Source: AG41 sp965653495
GTDB lineage: Bacteria; Gemmatimonadota; Gemmatimonadetes; Gemmatimonadales; GWC2-71-9
Length of the DNA: 62,980 bases
Assembly: GCA_965653495.1 (NCBI GenBank)
Contig: CBFHAJ010000001.1
Span: 1 to 62,980, forward strand
Reading direction: 5' to 3'
The position numbers and the translations under genes are program-made. Position 1 is the stretch's first letter. Each line of letters begins with the position of its first letter. This document shows, in pieces, positions 50,860-59,106 of this stretch. The notes below the pieces were generated by a model. It was given only the letters and a program-made list of their open reading frames with translations. It had not been told where the DNA came from and did not search any database.

Positions 50860-50923
50860 GACGGTGGAAGGCGGTGGAGGTGGATGGCGAGGCAGGACCA
50901 AACCTCCACCGCCCTCCACCGTC
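50860..50923. repeat. Iterated-word hairpin at the end of the M50 protease gene
   Basis: The arms 50860-50881 and 50902-50923 pair at 21 of 22 positions. The left side is a decamer of the type GCGGTGGAGG repeated three times; the right side is CCTCCACCGC plus CCTCCACCGT. The M50 stop (50922-50924, minus strand) touches the right arm. It is in the position of a terminator for that gene. Confidence 0.75.
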
Positions 50924-52040
50924 AGATTCTGAAGGGAACGGGCGCAAACGTCGCCAGAAACAGCCCCAGTGCCGCCCAGGCGACGGCCCGGCGCGACCGG
51001 GGCAGCGGCCGCTGCGCGTCGAGCACCGCTGGATGGCTGAGGCGCCCGCGCGACAAGAGCAGCACGAGGAACCCCCACAGGTACCAGCCCCACCACCAGT
51101 GACCCAAGACGATCACCAGGCACCAGAAGAACACGGCGATGCGCTGGTGCCAGCGCGGCAGGGCGGCGTACAGAATGTGTCCGCCGTCGAGCTGGGAAAT
51201 GGGCAGCAGGTTCAGCATCGTCACGAGCATGCCCACCCATCCCGCGAACGCGAGCGGATGCACACTCACGGCCGCCGGGTGACCGAGCAGCAGCCGACGC
51301 AACAGCAGCGACACCAGCGAATCGCCCAGCGGAATCTGCGGGCCGCCGGCGAAATACACCGCCAGCCCCTGCGCGCCCTCCTGGAGACCTACAGGGTGGC
51401 TCAGCAGCAAGCCGACCGCGAGCACCGGCAGCGCGACGACGAATCCCGCGATCGGCCCGGCGACGCCCACATCGAACAACTGCCGCCGATCGGAGAGCAC
51501 CGTGCGCAGGCGAATGAAGGCGCCCATGGTACCGATGAACGTCGGGAACATCGGCACCGGGATGAAGTACGGCGGCGACACGTCGAGCTGATAACGCCGC
51601 GCGACCACGTAGTGACCCAGCTCGTGGCACACCAGGATGGCGAGCAGTGGCACCGAGAAGCTGAGGCCCGTCGCCCAGGCGGCGAGAAAGCCCGGATAGC
51701 CGGGGTAGCCACTCGTGAAGAACACGAACCAGCCCGTGTAGGGGATGCCGTTCGCGAGCACGGCACCGGCGAAGGTGATCGTGTAGAACGTGGCGAGAAA
51801 CAGGGCCACATGCAGGCCCCAGCGCTCGCGCCGGCGGCGCAGCGGCCGGGTGAGGATCAGGTGCTGACCCTCGCGCTCCTCCGACCAGTAGTAGGTGCCG
51901 GGCCATTGCGCCAGCGCGGCAGCGAGCGCCGGCGACGCGCCGCCGGGCCCGGCGTGCAGCGGATGTACAAGCGCGTCAATCACTTCGCGGTCTGGCAACG
52001 AGATGGTGCGCCACGCCAACAGAAACGCGGTCAGGTTCAC
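50922..52040 (-). CDS. M50-family site-2 protease-like membrane protein
   Basis: The 372-aa protein has about seven membrane helices. The zinc motif HELGH is at 139-143, and the second conserved motif is LDGGH near 296 (NLLPISQLDGGHIL). This is the site-2 protease fold, which cuts within membranes to release regulators such as anti-sigma factors. The start GTG 52040 gives a short soluble lead; a longer frame to 52253 runs over the rho 5' region and is unlikely. A TATAGT box (52074-52079, minus) could be its -10. Confidence 0.9.
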   Translation of the reverse strand: MNLTAFLLAWRTISLPDREVIDALVHPLHAGPGGASPALAAALAQWPGTYYWSEEREGQHLILTRPLRRRRERWGLHVALFLATFYTITFAGAVLANGIPYTGWFVFFTSGYPGYPGFLAAWATGLSFSVPLLAILVCHELGHYVVARRYQLDVSPPYFIPVPMFPTFIGTMGAFIRLRTVLSDRRQLFDVGVAGPIAGFVVALPVLAVGLLLSHPVGLQEGAQGLAVYFAGGPQIPLGDSLVSLLLRRLLLGHPAAVSVHPLAFAGWVGMLVTMLNLLPISQLDGGHILYAALPRWHQRIAVFFWCLVIVLGHWWWGWYLWGFLVLLLSRGRLSHPAVLDAQRPLPRSRRAVAWAALGLFLATFAPVPFRI

Positions 52041-52179
52041 GGCGCGCTCTTGACTCGGGCTCGCGGGGCGCCTACTATAACTCGTCCGCACTCCTTCGAA
52101 TTTCCAGATTCCATTTTCAAGACCGCGTTCACTCCCCACCCCGGGGTTTAGCCCGCCGTAGCACGGAGCAAGAACACAC

Positions 52180-53439
52180 GTGGATATCGCTGAATTGAAG
52201 AGGAAGTCCGTCGCGGAACTGCACGCGATGGCCGAAACCCTGAACATCACCAACTACTCAGGGCTCCGCAAGCAGGATCTGATTTTCCGCATCGAGCAGT
52301 CGCTGCTCGACTCCGACACGGTGCTCCGGGGCGAAGGCGTCCTGGAAATCCTGCCGGAAGGCTACGGATTCCTCCGCAGCCCCGACTGGAACTATCTCTA
52401 CGGCCCCGACGACATCTACGTCTCGCCCAGCCAGATCAAACGGTTCGATCTGCGCACCGGGGATACCATCATGGGACAGGTCCGGCCGCCCAAGGAAGGG
52501 GAGCGCTATCTCGCGCTGCTCAAGGTTGAGACGGTCAACGGCGAGGAGCCGGAGAAGGCCAAGCACCGGGTCGCGTTCGACAACCTGCGGCCCCGCTACC
52601 CGGAGCAGCGCATCAAGCTGGAGCGCAAGGACGCGGACCTGTCGATGCGCGTGATGGACATTCTGAGCCCCATCGGCAAAGGACAGCGCGGCCTCATCGT
52701 GTCGCCGCCCAAAGCCGGTAAGACCATCCTGATGCAGAAGCTGGCCAATTCCATCATCGAGAATCATCCCGAGATCTACCTCATCGTGCTGCTGATCGAC
52801 GAGCGGCCCGAAGAGGTGACCGACATGGAGGAGAACGTCAAAGGCGCCAACGTCGAGGTGATCTCCTCCACGTTCGACGAGCCGGCCGACCGGCACGTGC
52901 AGGTCGCCGACATGGTCATTGAAAAAGCCAAGCGCTTGGTCGAGCACGGCAAGGACGTCGTGATTCTGCTCGATTCCATCACGCGCCTGGGCCGCGCCCA
53001 CAACGTCGTGGTGCCGCACTCGGGCAAGATCCTGTCGGGCGGTGTGGATGCCAACGCGCTGCAGAAGCCCAAGCGCTTCTTCGGCGCCGCGCGTAACATC
53101 GAGGGCGGCGGCTCCCTCACGATTCTGGCGACCGCGCTGATCGATACCGGCTCGCGCATGGACGAGGTCATCTTCGAGGAGTTCAAGGGCACCGGGAACT
53201 CGGAAGTAATTCTCGACCGCCGCATCGCCGAACGGCGCACGTTCCCGGCGATCGATGTGCAGCGCACCAGCACCCGCAAGGAGGAGCTGCTCCTCACCAA
53301 GGACGAGCTCAACAAGGTCTACCTGCTGCGCAACTTCCTCGCCGATATGCCGCCGGTCGAGGGCATCGAGTTCCTGCTCGAGCGGCTCAAGCGCACCAAG
53401 ACCAACAACGAGTTTTTCGCCACGATGGCGCAGGGGTGA
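52180..53439 (+). CDS. rho: Transcription termination factor Rho
   Basis: The 419-aa protein has the Rho N-terminal helix domain (AELKRKSVAELHAMAETLNI), the OB-fold RNA-binding domain (GVLEILPEGYGFLRS, YVSPSQIKRFDLRTGD), and the ATPase with P-loop SPPKAGKT, the DERPEEVTDM catalytic Glu region, Q-loop and R-loop (SGGVDANALQKPKRFFGAARNIEGGGSLTI, split as ANALQKPKRFFGAARN). This is a normal-length hexameric helicase that ends Rho-dependent transcripts. Start is a GTG at 52180. It leads a ruvX-mltG operon by 4-nt overlaps. Confidence 0.98.
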   Translation: MDIAELKRKSVAELHAMAETLNITNYSGLRKQDLIFRIEQSLLDSDTVLRGEGVLEILPEGYGFLRSPDWNYLYGPDDIYVSPSQIKRFDLRTGDTIMGQVRPPKEGERYLALLKVETVNGEEPEKAKHRVAFDNLRPRYPEQRIKLERKDADLSMRVMDILSPIGKGQRGLIVSPPKAGKTILMQKLANSIIENHPEIYLIVLLIDERPEEVTDMEENVKGANVEVISSTFDEPADRHVQVADMVIEKAKRLVEHGKDVVILLDSITRLGRAHNVVVPHSGKILSGGVDANALQKPKRFFGAARNIEGGGSLTILATALIDTGSRMDEVIFEEFKGTGNSEVILDRRIAERRTFPAIDVQRTSTRKEELLLTKDELNKVYLLRNFLADMPPVEGIEFLLERLKRTKTNNEFFATMAQG

Positions 53440-53873
53440 CGGAACGCGGGCGATTGCTCGGCGTCGATTGGGGCGAACGCCGCATCGGCCTCGCCCTGTC
53501 CGACGAGACGCAGACCCTCGCCAAGCCGCTCGCGACCCTCACCCGCCGCGCCGGCAAACGCTTCCCGATGCGCCAGCTCCTCACCCTGCTGGAACGTCAC
53601 GCCGTGACCGGCATCGTGGTCGGCCTGCCGCTCGACCAGGAGGGGGGCGAGGGCGAGGCGGCCTGCTCCGCCCGCACCCTCGCCGCCGCGCTCGAGCGCC
53701 ACTCGGGCACGCCGGTCGCCTTGTGGGACGAGCGGCTCACGACGGCCCGCGCCCTGCAAACCGTGCGTGAGCTGGGCGGGACGACGAGGGGCCGGAAGGA
53801 CGACGTGGACGCGCTGGCGGCGACGGTCTTGCTGCAACACTATCTCGACGCGAGGCGGGGAACAGCCACATGA
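53436..53873 (+). CDS. ruvX: Holliday junction resolvase-like RuvX/YqgF
   Basis: This 145-aa RNase H-fold protein has the conserved first strand GVDWGERRIGLALSD with Asp 11, the middle DERLTT motif, and a late DDVDALAA acidic motif. RuvX/YqgF is implicated in resolving Holliday junctions and in pre-16S rRNA processing. It overlaps the rho stop (GTGA) and the mltG start (ATGA). Its C-terminal residues end just before a long hairpin. Confidence 0.95.
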   Translation: MTERGRLLGVDWGERRIGLALSDETQTLAKPLATLTRRAGKRFPMRQLLTLLERHAVTGIVVGLPLDQEGGEGEAACSARTLAAALERHSGTPVALWDERLTTARALQTVRELGGTTRGRKDDVDALAATVLLQHYLDARRGTAT

Positions 53874-54931
53874 GCGTGCGGAGTGTGGAGTGCGGAGTGC
53901 GGAGTGGACGAGCGACCTCTCGTTCTCAACTCCGCACTCCGCGTTCCGCACTCCGCACTCTGCTCATCGCCGCCCTGGCAGCCTGCAGCGGCTCCGATGG
54001 CCCCAGAGTCACCGTCACTATCCCTGCGGGCGCCACGCTCGACGCCGCCATCGACTCGCTCGCCGCCAGCCGGGTGATCGATCATCCCGGCACGTTCCGC
54101 CTCTATGCGAAGCTGCGGGGGCTGGGTGGATCGCTGAAGAGCGGCGTGTACCTGCTGCATCAGGACGAAGCCTGGTCGGAAGTCGTGGCCGCCCTCGAGC
54201 GGGGCCGGGGCGTGGAGCAACGCTTCACGGTGCGGGAAGGCCTGCGCCTTTCCGAGATCGCCGAGATCGCCCAGCGCGCGCTCGGCATCCCGCGCGACTC
54301 GCTGCTCGATGCGGCGCAGGATTCCGCGCTGCTCGCTGGATTAGGCCTTCCCCCGACCACGCCCAGCGCCGAGGGGTACCTGTTCCCCACGACGTACCTG
54401 TTGCCGCTGCACATCGGGGCGCACGAGCTGGTGCACGTGATGACGCATCAGTTCGTGGAGCAATGGAGCCCGGAGTGGCAGGCTCGACTCGATTCACTCA
54501 ACTTCTCGCGCCACCAGCTGGTCACGCTCGCGTCGATCGTCGAGGCCGAGGCGCGCTACGACCCCGATCGACCGTTCATCTCCGCCGTGTATCACAACCG
54601 CCTGAAGCGCGGCATGCGGCTCGAGGCCGACCCGACCGTGAGCTACGCCTACGGCCGGCGACTCAAGCGCGTGTACGAGAAGAACCTCGCCGTGCGGTCG
54701 GCCTACAACACGTATCTGCATTCCGGGCTGCCCCCGGGCCCGATCGGCCAGCCGGGGCGCGCCAGTCTCGCGGCCGCGCTCTACCCGGCCGACGTGCCGT
54801 TTCTGTACTTTGTGGCCCAGCCTGACGGCAAGCACATTTTCTCCACCACGTTCGCCGAGCACGAAGCGGCGATCGCGCGCGTCAAGCAACTGCGGCGCGC
54901 AGCGCGCGCGTCGCGGCCTCCGGGTCGGTAG
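53870..54931 (+). CDS. mltG: Endolytic murein transglycosylase MltG
   Basis: This 353-aa protein of the YceG family cuts nascent peptidoglycan strands. A basic lead and lipobox-like LLIAALAAC give a lipoprotein or membrane anchor. The domain follows with AEGYLFPTTYLL, the catalytic ASIVEAEARY (Glu about 225), SAVYHNRLKRGMRLEADPTVSYAYG, and SGLPPGPIGQPG. The ATG overlaps the ruvX stop (ATGA). The first 30 codons are mostly the word-built hairpin. Its 3' end overlaps thiE by 50 nt convergently. Confidence 0.95.
   Translation: MSVRSVECGVRSGRATSRSQLRTPRSALRTLLIAALAACSGSDGPRVTVTIPAGATLDAAIDSLAASRVIDHPGTFRLYAKLRGLGGSLKSGVYLLHQDEAWSEVVAALERGRGVEQRFTVREGLRLSEIAEIAQRALGIPRDSLLDAAQDSALLAGLGLPPTTPSAEGYLFPTTYLLPLHIGAHELVHVMTHQFVEQWSPEWQARLDSLNFSRHQLVTLASIVEAEARYDPDRPFISAVYHNRLKRGMRLEADPTVSYAYGRRLKRVYEKNLAVRSAYNTYLHSGLPPGPIGQPGRASLAAALYPADVPFLYFVAQPDGKHIFSTTFAEHEAAIARVKQLRRAARASRPPGR
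53876..53958. repeat. Iterated-word hairpin inside the mltG leader codons
   Basis: Four copies of the heptamer GTGCGGA (one with a change) at 53876-53903 pair with four copies of TCCGCAC at 53931-53958. An inner ACGAG/CTCGT stem extends it to arms of nearly 40 nt. It begins 2 nt after the ruvX stop and is translated as the basic N-terminus of the MltG lipoprotein. It could act as an internal attenuator or an mRNA-end structure. Confidence 0.85.
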
Positions 54932-55511
54932 CGCTCCAAATTGCCCCGATCACGGCCACCCCGGCGGCGCCGGCGCGCATCACCGCCGCGGCATTCGCGG
55001 TCGTGATCCCGCCGATCGCGATCACCGGCATGCCTGGCGGGGCCAGCGCCGCCAGGCGCGTGAAGCCCTCGGCGCCGAGCGGCGCGCCGGCATCGGCCTT
55101 ATTGCCGGTCGCGAAACACGGCCCCACACTCCAGTAGTCCGCAGGCCAGGCCGACACGCGCTGCGCCTCCGCCGGCGTGCCGACGGAAATGCCGAGCAGA
55201 AACGCGGGAGCCGCAGGGACGAAGTCACGGATGCGGTCGAGCGGCAGGTCCTCCTGTCCCAGGTGCGCGCCGGCGGCACCAGCGGCAAGGGCCACATCGA
55301 CCCGGTCGTTCACCATCACCGGGATGGCGAGCGCCGCCACCAGCGTCCGGGCGAGGGCCGCGGCATCGCGCGCCGGAGCGTCCTTCAGGCGTACCTGGAT
55401 CATGGTCGCGCCGCCGGCTTCGGCCCGCCGGCAGGCGGTCACGATATCGCGCCCCTTGAGGAGCGCGGCGTCCGTGAGCACCATCAAGCGCAACCGATCG
55501 GCGAGCGTCAT
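54882..55511 (-). CDS. thiE: Thiamine phosphate synthase
   Basis: This is a 209-aa TIM-barrel enzyme that joins HMP-PP and thiazole phosphate. Motifs are MIQVRLKDA, VMVNDRVDVALAAGAAGAHLGQEDLP, YWSVGPCFATGNK (GP-x-F variant) and VIAIGGITTANAAAV. AGGA eight bases upstream supports ATG 55511. That start codon overlaps the start codon of aroH on the other strand within the palindrome TCATGA. The GP.F.T.NK motif differs by one residue from the usual one, so a ThiE-like paralogue remains possible. Confidence 0.93.
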   Translation of the reverse strand: MTLADRLRLMVLTDAALLKGRDIVTACRRAEAGGATMIQVRLKDAPARDAAALARTLVAALAIPVMVNDRVDVALAAGAAGAHLGQEDLPLDRIRDFVPAAPAFLLGISVGTPAEAQRVSAWPADYWSVGPCFATGNKADAGAPLGAEGFTRLAALAPPGMPVIAIGGITTANAAAVMRAGAAGVAVIGAIWSATDPEAATRALRAAVA

Positions 55512-55884
55512 GACCAAGATCCTGCGGGGACTGCGCGGTGCCACCACCGCGACGGCCAACACGCGCGATGCGATCCTCAGCGCGACGGCGGAGCTGCTGC
55601 GCGCGCTGCAGGAGGCGAACGGCTTCCGGCCCGAAGAGGTCGAGAGCGCCATCTTCACGTCGTCGCCCGACCTCACCGCCGAATACCCGGCGCGCGCCGC
55701 GCGCTCCCTCGGCTGGACCGAGGTGCCGCTGCTGGGCGCCGCGGAAGTGGCCGTGCCCGACGGCTTACCGCTCTGCATCCGCGTGCTGCTGCACTTCTAC
55801 ACGGCCAAGCCGCAGCGCGAACTGAAACATATGTACCTGCGCGGCGCGGCGAAGCTGCGGCCGGATCGCGGCGGTGGCACGTGA
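55510..55884 (+). CDS. aroH: Chorismate mutase, AroH class
   Basis: This 124-aa AroH-type enzyme forms prephenate from chorismate. It has RGATTATANTRDAILSATAELLRAL, then IFTSSPDLTAEYPARAARSLGW and VPLLGAAEVAVPDGLPLCIRVLLHF, the pseudo-barrel fold of Bacillus-type enzymes. The start ATG 55510 has a weak ribosome site and lies head to head with the thiE start. Its stop overlaps the methyltransferase start (GTGA), so it leads that operon. Confidence 0.94.
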   Translation: MTKILRGLRGATTATANTRDAILSATAELLRALQEANGFRPEEVESAIFTSSPDLTAEYPARAARSLGWTEVPLLGAAEVAVPDGLPLCIRVLLHFYTAKPQRELKHMYLRGAAKLRPDRGGGT

Positions 55885-57056
55885 CGACGCTGACCGCGTC
55901 CCGCACGGTCGTGGTGTCGGCGAAGGGCGCCGCGCGCTGGCAGGCCGGCCATCCCTGGATCTATCGCACGGACGTGTACGACGAGCCACGCGACGCGCCG
56001 GGGATCGTGACCGTGACGGAGCGCCGCGGCCGCCACCTCGGCCAGGCGCTGTACTCGCCGAAATCCGAGATCCGGCTGCGGCTCCTGACGCGCGGCCGCG
56101 AGCCGATCGACGCCAGCTGGTGGCACGAACGCATGGAGCGGGCGGCAGCGCTGCGCCGGGGGGTGCAGGCCACCGCCTATCGGGTAGTGCACGCCGAAGG
56201 CGACGGCCTTCCCTCTCTGGTGGTGGACCGCTACGGCCCCTACGTCGTCGCCCAGTTGCTCTCCGCCGGGCTCGAGCAGGCGCGCAACGACGCGGTGGCG
56301 GGAATCACTGCGGCGCTAGCGCCCGAGGGCATCCTGCTGCGCAACGACTCCGCCATCCGGCGTCACGAAGGCCTCCCGCTCGAGGTCGTCGCGGCGGCCG
56401 GAGCGGTGCCGGCGACGGTGGAGGTCGAGGAGCACGGCATCCGCTACCTGGCCGCACCGCACGATGGTCAAAAGACCGGCGCGTTCCTGGATCAGCGCGA
56501 GAATCGCGTGCTGGTGAGCGAGCACGCTGGCCCGGGCCGGGCGCTCGACCTGTTCACCTACCACGGCTCGTTCGCGCTGCACCTCGCTCGGCGGAGTGCC
56601 GAGGTCGTGGCCGTCGACTCGAGTGCCGAGGCGCTCGCGCGCGGGCGCGAAAATGCCGCGCTCAACGGGTTCGCGAACATCACGTGGCGCGAGGCCAATG
56701 CGTTTGATCTGTTGCGCGAGCTCGAGCGCCGCGAGGAGCGGTTCGACACCGTGGTCCTCGACCCGCCGGCGTTCGCCAAGTCGAAGCAGAGCGTCGACCG
56801 CGCGCTCGCGGGCTACAAGGAGATCAACCTCCGCGCCATGCGGCTCCTCACGAGCGGCGGAGTGTTGTTCACCTGCTCCTGCTCCTACCACGTGAGCCGG
56901 GCGGTCTTCCTCGACATGGTGGCGGATGCCGCGCGGGACTCGGGGGCCCGTCTGCAGATCATGGCCGTCACCGGAGCCGGCAGCGACCATCCGGAGCTGG
57001 TGAACGTTCCCGAGACGGGTTACCTCAAAGGGGTCCTGCTTCGAGCGGTGGACTAG
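55881..57056 (+). CDS. Class I SAM-dependent rRNA methyltransferase (RlmI-like)
   Basis: The 391-aa protein has an N-terminal PUA-like domain (about 1-75, GHPWIYRTDVYDEPR) and a Rossmann methyltransferase. Motifs: DGQKTGAFLDQRENR, DLFTYHGSFALHLARRS (SAM site), VVLDPPAFAKSK, and FTCSCSYHVS with the catalytic Cys. RlmI methylates m5C in 23S rRNA; the exact base here is not testable. The start GTG overlaps the aroH stop. A longer frame upstream is open but runs over the thiE region. Confidence 0.92.
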   Translation: MTTLTASRTVVVSAKGAARWQAGHPWIYRTDVYDEPRDAPGIVTVTERRGRHLGQALYSPKSEIRLRLLTRGREPIDASWWHERMERAAALRRGVQATAYRVVHAEGDGLPSLVVDRYGPYVVAQLLSAGLEQARNDAVAGITAALAPEGILLRNDSAIRRHEGLPLEVVAAAGAVPATVEVEEHGIRYLAAPHDGQKTGAFLDQRENRVLVSEHAGPGRALDLFTYHGSFALHLARRSAEVVAVDSSAEALARGRENAALNGFANITWREANAFDLLRELERREERFDTVVLDPPAFAKSKQSVDRALAGYKEINLRAMRLLTSGGVLFTCSCSYHVSRAVFLDMVADAARDSGARLQIMAVTGAGSDHPELVNVPETGYLKGVLLRAVD

Positions 57057-57106
57057 TCTTCACCGTTGACTATTGTGCAGCCCCTTACAACCTTGCACTC
57101 CTGTCC

Positions 57107-57961
57107 ATGCCGGCGTCCGCCCTGGTCCGCCGAGTTTTTATCGGCCTCCTCGTCGCCAACCTGGCGGTCGTGGGGATCAAGCTGGCCGTCGGGATCGAGT
57201 CCGGGTCCCTGGCGGTGCTCGGCGGCGCGGTGGATTCCTGCGTGGACGCGCTGAACAATGTGCTCGCGCTGATCGTCGTGCGCGTCGCGGCCAAGGAGCC
57301 GGATGAGGACCACCCGTACGGGCACGGCAAGTTCGAGACGCTGGGCGCGCTCGCGATCGTGGGATTCCTGTCGATCACCTGCTTCGAGCTGATACGGGGG
57401 GCGATCAATCACCTCGTGAGCGGCACGCATCGCATCGACGTCACCGACTTTCAGTTCGCGCTCCTGGTCCTTACTCTGGGCGTGAACGTCCTGGTCACCT
57501 GGTACGAGCAACGTCGCGGCACCGAGCTCGGTAGCGAGCTGCTGGTGGCCGACGCGGCGCACACCCGCGCCGATGTGTTCATCACGGTCGGCGTGCTCAT
57601 CGGCATTCTGCTGACCCGCCAGGGGTGGTGGTGGGCCGACCCGGCGGTGGCCATCGTGGTCGCTCTGGCGATCGTGCTCGTCGCGTATCGCATCGTGGCG
57701 CGCACCGTGCCGGTGCTGGTGGACGAGCGGGCCATCCCGCCGGGGGACATCCGGGGCGCAGCCCAGGCAGTGCCCGGCGTGAAGAGCGCGTACGGCATCC
57801 GCTCCCGCGGACCCTCCGATCTGCGCTACGCCGAGTTGACGGTGTGCGTGGATCGCCACGCCGACGTCGAATCGGCTCACGCCATCGCGGATCAGGTCGA
57901 GGAGCGTCTCAAGCGCGACTTGCGGCTGCACGAAGTCACCGTGCACGTGGAGCCATGCTGA
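57107..57961 (+). CDS. Cation diffusion facilitator (CDF) transporter
   Basis: The 284-aa protein has six membrane helices and a C-terminal dimerisation domain (about 210-284, VESAHAIADQVEERLKRDL, VTVHVEPC). Metal site residues are seen in AVLGGAVDSCVDALNN (helix 2, Asp-x3-Asp instead of the usual His-Asp form), DHPYGHGKFE, and DAAHTRADVF (helix 5, H-x3-D). The Asp-Asp version suits Fe, Mn or Co more than Zn, but specificity is not certain. It overlaps the next gene by 7 nt. Confidence 0.92.
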   Translation: MPASALVRRVFIGLLVANLAVVGIKLAVGIESGSLAVLGGAVDSCVDALNNVLALIVVRVAAKEPDEDHPYGHGKFETLGALAIVGFLSITCFELIRGAINHLVSGTHRIDVTDFQFALLVLTLGVNVLVTWYEQRRGTELGSELLVADAAHTRADVFITVGVLIGILLTRQGWWWADPAVAIVVALAIVLVAYRIVARTVPVLVDERAIPPGDIRGAAQAVPGVKSAYGIRSRGPSDLRYAELTVCVDRHADVESAHAIADQVEERLKRDLRLHEVTVHVEPC

Positions 57962-58809
57962 ACCTCTCGGGGAACCATCCGTCCCGCACGACGCGGCGGC
58001 CGCCGCGCTCGCTCAGGCAGGAGTACCACGAATTCCTGCTGCAGCGCATCGAGGAGTACAAGAACGCGCTGACGCGCGAGCAGCTGCTCGAGATCGGCGA
58101 CGAGGCCGTGCGCGAGCTGGAAACGAGCGCCGCGGGGCAGTATCTGCTGACGGAGGTGCTGCTGCTCGAGCACGTGGACCGCATCATCACGCGGCGCCTG
58201 CGCCTGCCCTCTTTCCCCCGCTGGCGCCAGAAGCACCGCGCGCTGCGCGCCGCTCAACGGGTGCCCACGCATTGGGGCCTCGAGCCGGGTCCGCTGGTGA
58301 GCTCGGTGCGCCGCCTCGAGCCCGGCGACCTGGGCGTCGTGATCGGCGCGGCGGGCCAACCGCTCGCCGCGGCGCTGTTCATCGCCGCGCACGACGCCGA
58401 GGTGTTCCTGCTCGACCAGGACCTGGCGGCCGTCGAGGGAGCCGAGAGCCGCGCCGTGACGGAGCAGCTGGCCGGCCGGTTCCAGGCACTCGTCGTGACG
58501 TTCGGCGCCTGGTTCCCCGACGTGTCGCCCAGCATCGTGGTGATCGACCCCGCGGTCCTCGCGAGCGCGCGCCCGCGGGACCGCACCAGCCTGCTGTCGG
58601 ACCTCCAGGCCCGGACCCGCCCCGGCGGCGTTCACGTGATCATGCCGAGCCCTTCGACGAGCGAAGTCATTCCGCTCGCGTCCGAGGCGCTGCAGGGCCA
58701 ATACGCCGGCTGGGAGATCGTGCGGCGCCGCCGGTCCAAAGCCGGCGCCGGCTTCATCGCCACCAAACCGGAGCGTCAGCTGGACACAGCTCTGAACGTG
58801 TCGGAGTAA
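57955..58809 (+). CDS. Rossmann-fold protein, possible inactive methyltransferase
   Basis: This 284-aa protein has a long helical N-terminal part (about 20-100) and a Rossmann-like C-terminal domain (GDLGVVIGAAGQPLAAALFIAAHDAEVFLLDQDL, VIDPAVLASARPRDRTSLLSDLQART, PGGVHVIMPSPS). The order of strands fits class I methyltransferases. The usual G-x-G-x-G SAM loop reads VVIGAAGQP, which is weak. It overlaps the CDF stop. No family name comes to mind, and activity is not established. Confidence 0.65.
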   Translation: MLNLSGNHPSRTTRRPPRSLRQEYHEFLLQRIEEYKNALTREQLLEIGDEAVRELETSAAGQYLLTEVLLLEHVDRIITRRLRLPSFPRWRQKHRALRAAQRVPTHWGLEPGPLVSSVRRLEPGDLGVVIGAAGQPLAAALFIAAHDAEVFLLDQDLAAVEGAESRAVTEQLAGRFQALVVTFGAWFPDVSPSIVVIDPAVLASARPRDRTSLLSDLQARTRPGGVHVIMPSPSTSEVIPLASEALQGQYAGWEIVRRRRSKAGAGFIATKPERQLDTALNVSE

Positions 58810-58829
58810 CCGCCCCCCTCCCGGCCCAT

Positions 58830-58921
58830 CACGTTACACGTTGCACGACAACACGTTGCACGACGCGATCGGTGGCAAGCCGTTTGCCTCGGGCAACCGG
58901 TAACCTGCAACGTGGAACGTG
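58830..58921. repeat. Iterated-word hairpin upstream of the 55-aa gene
   Basis: The arms 58830-58845 and 58906-58921 pair at 15 of 16. The left side repeats ACGTTGC-type heptamers (ACGTTAC, ACGTTGC, ACGTTGC). A smaller GGCAA/TTGCC stem sits inside. It lies 20 nt after the stop of the Rossmann-fold gene and 4 nt before the ATG of the 55-aa gene. Confidence 0.7.
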
Positions 58922-58925
58922 CGGC

Positions 58926-59093
58926 ATGACCAGCCTTCCCCTCGTCCTCGACGACAACGAGCCCATCGGCATCATTCTGCGGGCGGGCCGCAAGATGCTC
59001 CGCCCCGCGAAAATCTGGGCATACTGCTGGTTCACAGACGAGGGTGAGGCGGGCGACCACACGCACCTGCATCTCCCCGAGCACACCGAGTAA
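58926..59093 (+). CDS. Small 55-aa protein of unknown function
   Basis: This is a 55-aa protein with hydrophobic PLVLDDNEPIGIILRAG, a basic centre, and WAYCWFTDEGEAGDHTHLHLPEHTE with several histidines and acids at the end. The composition (HTHLH, GEAGDH) suggests possible metal binding, but there is no named family that I recognise. It has no obvious ribosome site and is wedged between two word-built hairpins. Translation is plausible since the codons look like its neighbours', but not certain. Confidence 0.55.
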   Translation: MTSLPLVLDDNEPIGIILRAGRKMLRPAKIWAYCWFTDEGEAGDHTHLHLPEHTE

Positions 59094-59106
59094 CAGCTAA
59101 CAGCAA

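Noticed and set aside
54810..55880. N-terminal extension of the RlmI-like methyltransferase
   Set aside because: It runs antisense over thiE. The PUA domain begins at GTG 55881, which overlaps the aroH stop.
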